From Myxococcales bacterium (GTDB lineage: Bacteria > Myxococcota_A > UBA9042 > GCA-2863065), in assembly GCA_018780435.1 (NCBI GenBank), contig JADMJS010000455.1, positions 1-54,042 of the forward strand: a DNA stretch of 54,042 bases, read 5' to 3'. Made by a program: the position numbers and the translations under genes. Below are positions 51,260 through 54,042 of this stretch, one piece after another (within the stretch, counting starts at the first letter, position 1; each line of letters begins with the position of its first letter). The notes beneath the pieces are model-generated. The model was not told the DNA's origin, did no database searches, and was given only the letters and a program-made list of their open reading frames with translations.

Positions 51260-53227
51260 TTAGAAATGGGCCAACATGTCAATGATTTTCACCGCGCTCC
51301 CGCGCTCGGGATGCGCGTCGGGCGCCACCGCCACGAACGCCCGGCACGCCGCGAGCCCTTCGTCGCGTGAGGCCTCCTGCCGGGAGAGCAGAACACACAG
51401 GTTCCAGTGGAGGTCCGGCTCGCTCGGGCTCAAGGCGATGAGCGCGCGGTAGTCCGCCGCGGCGCCGACGATGTCGCCTCGGAGCCTCCGGACGAAGGCC
51501 TGCGCTTTCCTGGCGACGGGGTCGCTGGGGGCGACGTTCAGGGCCGTGTCGATGTGCGGCTTCGCCCGGTCGGCGTCGAGAGCGGCCAGCGCCATGAGAG
51601 CGAGGCCGAGATGACCCTCGACCGACCTCGGATCGAGCGCGACGGCCTCCTCGAACGCGCGCCGGGCTCGGAACCAGCGGTTCTGACGTAGCGCGGTCAT
51701 CCCCGCCAGCGCGTGAAAGGGCGCCTTGTCTCGAACCCACGAGAGCGCCGAATCGATGGTGAGCACGACGGCATCGAAATGCCCACGGCGATAGTGATGG
51801 CGCGCCACGGCGAGGTAGGGGGCGTCGTCGGTCGGGGCGTCGAGAACCGCCTTGCGCAACGCCGCGTCGAGGTCGGCTGGTGCCAGCTCGGTCGGCACGG
51901 CGGTCGTCCGGTCGTCGACGAATGGGATGCGCAGTCGTGGTACGTCGGCCGATGGATCGAGCTCGGTCAAACGGCGCCGGCACGCCCACACGTTCTCATC
52001 GGCCCACTGCATCCCTACCGCGCGGTCGTGACACTCGCGGTAGGCGCCCTTGGCGTTCATGCGAAGTGGATTAGGTCCGTCGGCGGCGACGGCCTGGAGC
52101 GTCTTCGGGTTCGACGTCTGCGCCACCGCGGCTTCGGTGAAGCGCTCGAAGCCTTGGAGGATTTGGTCCTCCAATTCACCGCGGCGACGCCTCGCCTTGG
52201 TGGCCCAGACCGGAGACTCGAGGTCGCAGGTCAGGTCGAACATGTGCTTGGCATTCGCCGCCGCCTCGCCGCCCCGCTCGATGAGGGCGATGGTGTCCGC
52301 CACGGTCTGCCCCTGCTCGATGGGTGCCATCGCCTCTAAGAACGCCTCGCCTCGGTAGTAGGTGGCCATCGCGACGGCATCGAGCCCCTTCTCCGTAATG
52401 TCGGGCCGACCCTGTTGCGCCACCGCGCGCCCCTTCAGCCGCTCCCACTCGACCCACACCTGCTCGAACGCCGCGACGGCCGCCGAGCGGTCCCCTCTCC
52501 GCCAGTGGACGGCGCCGGCTCGGCTGTGGGCCTGCGCGAGGAGGTCTAGCGACGCCGCCTTTCCGAATCGCACAAACCAACGTTCGGATTCGCGTTGCGC
52601 GGCGTCGAGGTCGTTCAGTGTCAGGTAGCCGCCACCGAGCTCGAGACAGACGCGCGCGGCGTCCTCGTGAGTTGGGAATCGGTCGCAATACGTGTCGAGA
52701 GCGGCGACAGCCCGCGCGTGCTCGCCAAGGGCCTGCCAATACGACGCCGCCCGTGTCAGCGCGAGGAGTAGCCGGTCGGGCGCTGAAGCCGCGTCTGGGA
52801 GCGCCACCGCCTCGTAGGCGGCAGCGGCCTCGGCGAAGAGCGCGACGCTCCGGTACACCTCGCCGCGCTCGAAGGGGACGCTCGACGCCGGCTCCGAGCT
52901 CGGGTGTTCAGCAACGAGTCGACCGAGCACCGCCAGCGCCGCCGCCGGATCACGCGCCTCTCGATAAGCCGTCGCCGCCCTGAGCAGGGCCTCGGCCCGA
53001 TCGGGCTTCTCTCGTTCCCGGTCGTGATAGGCGACGAAGCAGTCGCCGGCCTCTCGATGTCGCTTGTCGAACTCGAGCTTCCGGCAAGCATTGAAGGCGC
53101 GCTTCTCCTCGATCTGAGCCATGAGCGCTTGGAACTCCGCGTCGGGGTCCCGAGACGGGGGCGAGCAACCCGCCGCGAGCGCGGCGACGAGGAGTCCTGA
53201 ACAGAAGCAACGGATGGTTCCGAGCAC
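51260..53227 (-). CDS. TPR-repeat lipoprotein
   Basis: A 655-residue predicted lipoprotein with signal MLGTIRCFCSGLLVAALAAGC and a good lipobox. Most of the sequence consists of tetratricopeptide-like helix pairs, for example DRAEALLRAATAYREARDPAAALAVLG, DRLLLALTRAASYWQALGEHARAVAALD and APFHALAGMTALRQNRWFRARRAFEEA. TPR solenoids bind protein partners, so a scaffold role in the outer-membrane or periplasmic space is likely. GTG 53227 has GAGGTGA four to five bases upstream. No neighbouring gene hints at a partner. Confidence 0.85.
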   Translation of the reverse strand: MLGTIRCFCSGLLVAALAAGCSPPSRDPDAEFQALMAQIEEKRAFNACRKLEFDKRHREAGDCFVAYHDREREKPDRAEALLRAATAYREARDPAAALAVLGRLVAEHPSSEPASSVPFERGEVYRSVALFAEAAAAYEAVALPDAASAPDRLLLALTRAASYWQALGEHARAVAALDTYCDRFPTHEDAARVCLELGGGYLTLNDLDAAQRESERWFVRFGKAASLDLLAQAHSRAGAVHWRRGDRSAAVAAFEQVWVEWERLKGRAVAQQGRPDITEKGLDAVAMATYYRGEAFLEAMAPIEQGQTVADTIALIERGGEAAANAKHMFDLTCDLESPVWATKARRRRGELEDQILQGFERFTEAAVAQTSNPKTLQAVAADGPNPLRMNAKGAYRECHDRAVGMQWADENVWACRRRLTELDPSADVPRLRIPFVDDRTTAVPTELAPADLDAALRKAVLDAPTDDAPYLAVARHHYRRGHFDAVVLTIDSALSWVRDKAPFHALAGMTALRQNRWFRARRAFEEAVALDPRSVEGHLGLALMALAALDADRAKPHIDTALNVAPSDPVARKAQAFVRRLRGDIVGAAADYRALIALSPSEPDLHWNLCVLLSRQEASRDEGLAACRAFVAVAPDAHPERGSAVKIIDMLAHF

Positions 53228-53351
53228 GGAGTCACCTCGCGAGTACCTCCGCAGTATGCCCCATCCGAACCGCCTGTCTTGGATGCGGCGGAACGCCGGG
53301 ACGTGCGGCGACGCGTGGCCGTCTGGGCAAACGGACGGCGCCTTCGCGCGT

Positions 53352-54042
53352 TCAGGCGGATGCGCTCAGCGGCGGGGGCAAGGTCCCGGCGCCAATCGCG
53401 AGTGACCACGCCATGAGCGTCGGGAGCTCCGTGCAGTGGGCGATGGCCGCCTCAGCAGCAGGAGAGAGTGCCAGCCTTCGACCGGCGGCGGCTTTCCGGA
53501 GCGTGGCCCGCGCGAGCTCAAGTAGGCGTCCCGTCGCTTCCACGTCGCCCTCGATGCGTCCTTCTTGTCGCCCCTCTTGTCGCCCCTCCTCAAGGGCCTG
53601 TTCGCGAAGGTGTTCAAGGCTCTCGATGCCTCGGCGCTCAAGCAGGTTGTGGAAGGTGACTTCGTGCGCAACCTCTCGGTCCCACAGGGCTTCGACCGGA
53701 ATCGGGTTCTTCAGGATCCCCGGGGCGGTGAGCAACTGACCGACATAGGCGCGCGCCACCGGTACGTCCACCCGATGGACCTCGACGTGCCGAGGCGGCT
53801 GCATCCGGACCACCCACACGACCTGAGTCCCCGCCTCAAGGAGCTCCGCGATCTTCTCCTGAAGCTCGGCTTCGTCCCGCCCGCCCTCGGCGATCTCCAC
53901 CGCGAGCGACGGGACCCCTTTGACCCAACCCGGCCGGTCCGGAACCCCGACCGACACGTCGGGCGCCCTCAGGGTCTTCGGGCCAAGCTGAAACCCAGCG
54001 TCGATCCCCGCCGACTCGACGGCGGGGTCCGAGTCGATGACC
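53352..54042 (-). CDS. Uma2-family protein, N-terminus outside the window
   Basis: The frame is open to the right edge, so the start lies beyond it; 229 residues are visible. The sequence VIDSDPAVESAGIDAGFQLG, then LRAPDVSV, VPSLAVEIAEG and VVWVVRMQPPRHVEVHR matches the Uma2 (DUF820) PD-(D/E)xK nuclease-like family, including the Asp in PDV and Glu in VEIAE. The C-terminal part contains a Glu/Arg/Gly-rich repeat (EEGRQEGRQEGRIEG) found at the ends of several such proteins. These genes are abundant in myxobacteria and cyanobacteria; biological role mostly unknown. A GTG at 53957 exists but is internal. Confidence 0.85.
   Translation of the reverse strand, partial: VIDSDPAVESAGIDAGFQLGPKTLRAPDVSVGVPDRPGWVKGVPSLAVEIAEGGRDEAELQEKIAELLEAGTQVVWVVRMQPPRHVEVHRVDVPVARAYVGQLLTAPGILKNPIPVEALWDREVAHEVTFHNLLERRGIESLEHLREQALEEGRQEGRQEGRIEGDVEATGRLLELARATLRKAAAGRRLALSPAAEAAIAHCTELPTLMAWSLAIGAGTLPPPLSASA

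Noticed and set aside
1..54042. tRNA, rRNA and CRISPR arrays.
   Set aside because: No cloverleaf T-arm consensus, rRNA-like conserved stretch or regularly spaced short direct repeats were noticed; a covariance-model scan would be needed to exclude small RNAs.

Overview
The window is high-GC DNA, tightly packed on both strands. Its genes suggest a myxobacterium-like (deltaproteobacterial, Myxococcota-type) genome. The evidence is a set of large cysteine-rich lipoproteins with Asp/Val/Thr-rich linkers behind the lipidation cysteine, a MYXO-CTERM-like C-terminal tail, type IV pilin and PilB genes, a many-PAS histidine kinase, and very frequent ATGA/GTGA stop-start overlaps. The organism assignment is inference. 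I saw no rRNA, tRNA or CRISPR array.

Left third (1-13.6 kb): a 5'-truncated HEAT-repeat protein, a MoaD/ThiS-like protein next to an Asp-box (BNR) propeller protein, a cysteine-rich exported protein, and a small protein coupled to a HEPN-like protein. On the minus strand follow three exported or surface proteins and a tandem pair of RlaP-like nucleotidyltransferases. An IS3-family element (11828-13531) sits inside a cysteine-rich lipoprotein gene. Its inverted repeats and 3-bp target duplication can be read, and removing it restores the gene exactly.

Middle (13.6-26.5 kb): a minus-strand operon of eight overlapping genes encodes a compact pseudopilus-type machine: one candidate major or minor pseudopilin, three GspF-like membrane proteins, one GspE-like ATPase, two prepilins and a GspK-like subunit. 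No secretin, GspL/M or prepilin peptidase is in view. After it come an HTH protein, a response regulator with a PAS domain, an eight-PAS HisKA_2 kinase and a PIN-domain protein.

Right half (26.6-54 kb): a single-chain biotin carboxylase, biotin carrier and carboxyltransferase of 1871 residues, ordered as in eukaryotic acetyl-CoA carboxylase and coupled to a GST-like gene. Then comes a 2069-residue lipoprotein with about 30 tandem six-cysteine modules, an IPT/TIG domain and a seven-bladed FG-GAP propeller. A three-gene operon pairs two ArsA-family ATPases with an isoprenoid-synthase-like protein. A type IV pilin is coupled to a degenerate PLP-aminotransferase-like protein, followed by a STAS/zinc-ribbon protein, a lipoprotein esterase, a PilB-type ATPase coupled to a cytochrome c lipoprotein, two more surface lipoproteins, and a Uma2-family protein cut by the right edge.

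Two themes recur: export and surface-assembly machinery (pilin, PilB, pseudopilus operon) and its likely surroundings, the cysteine-rich envelope lipoproteins. Functional links between them are inference. The best candidates for undescribed systems are the triple-GspF operon, the ArsA-ArsA-isoprenoid-synthase-like operon and the tandem RlaP-like pair.
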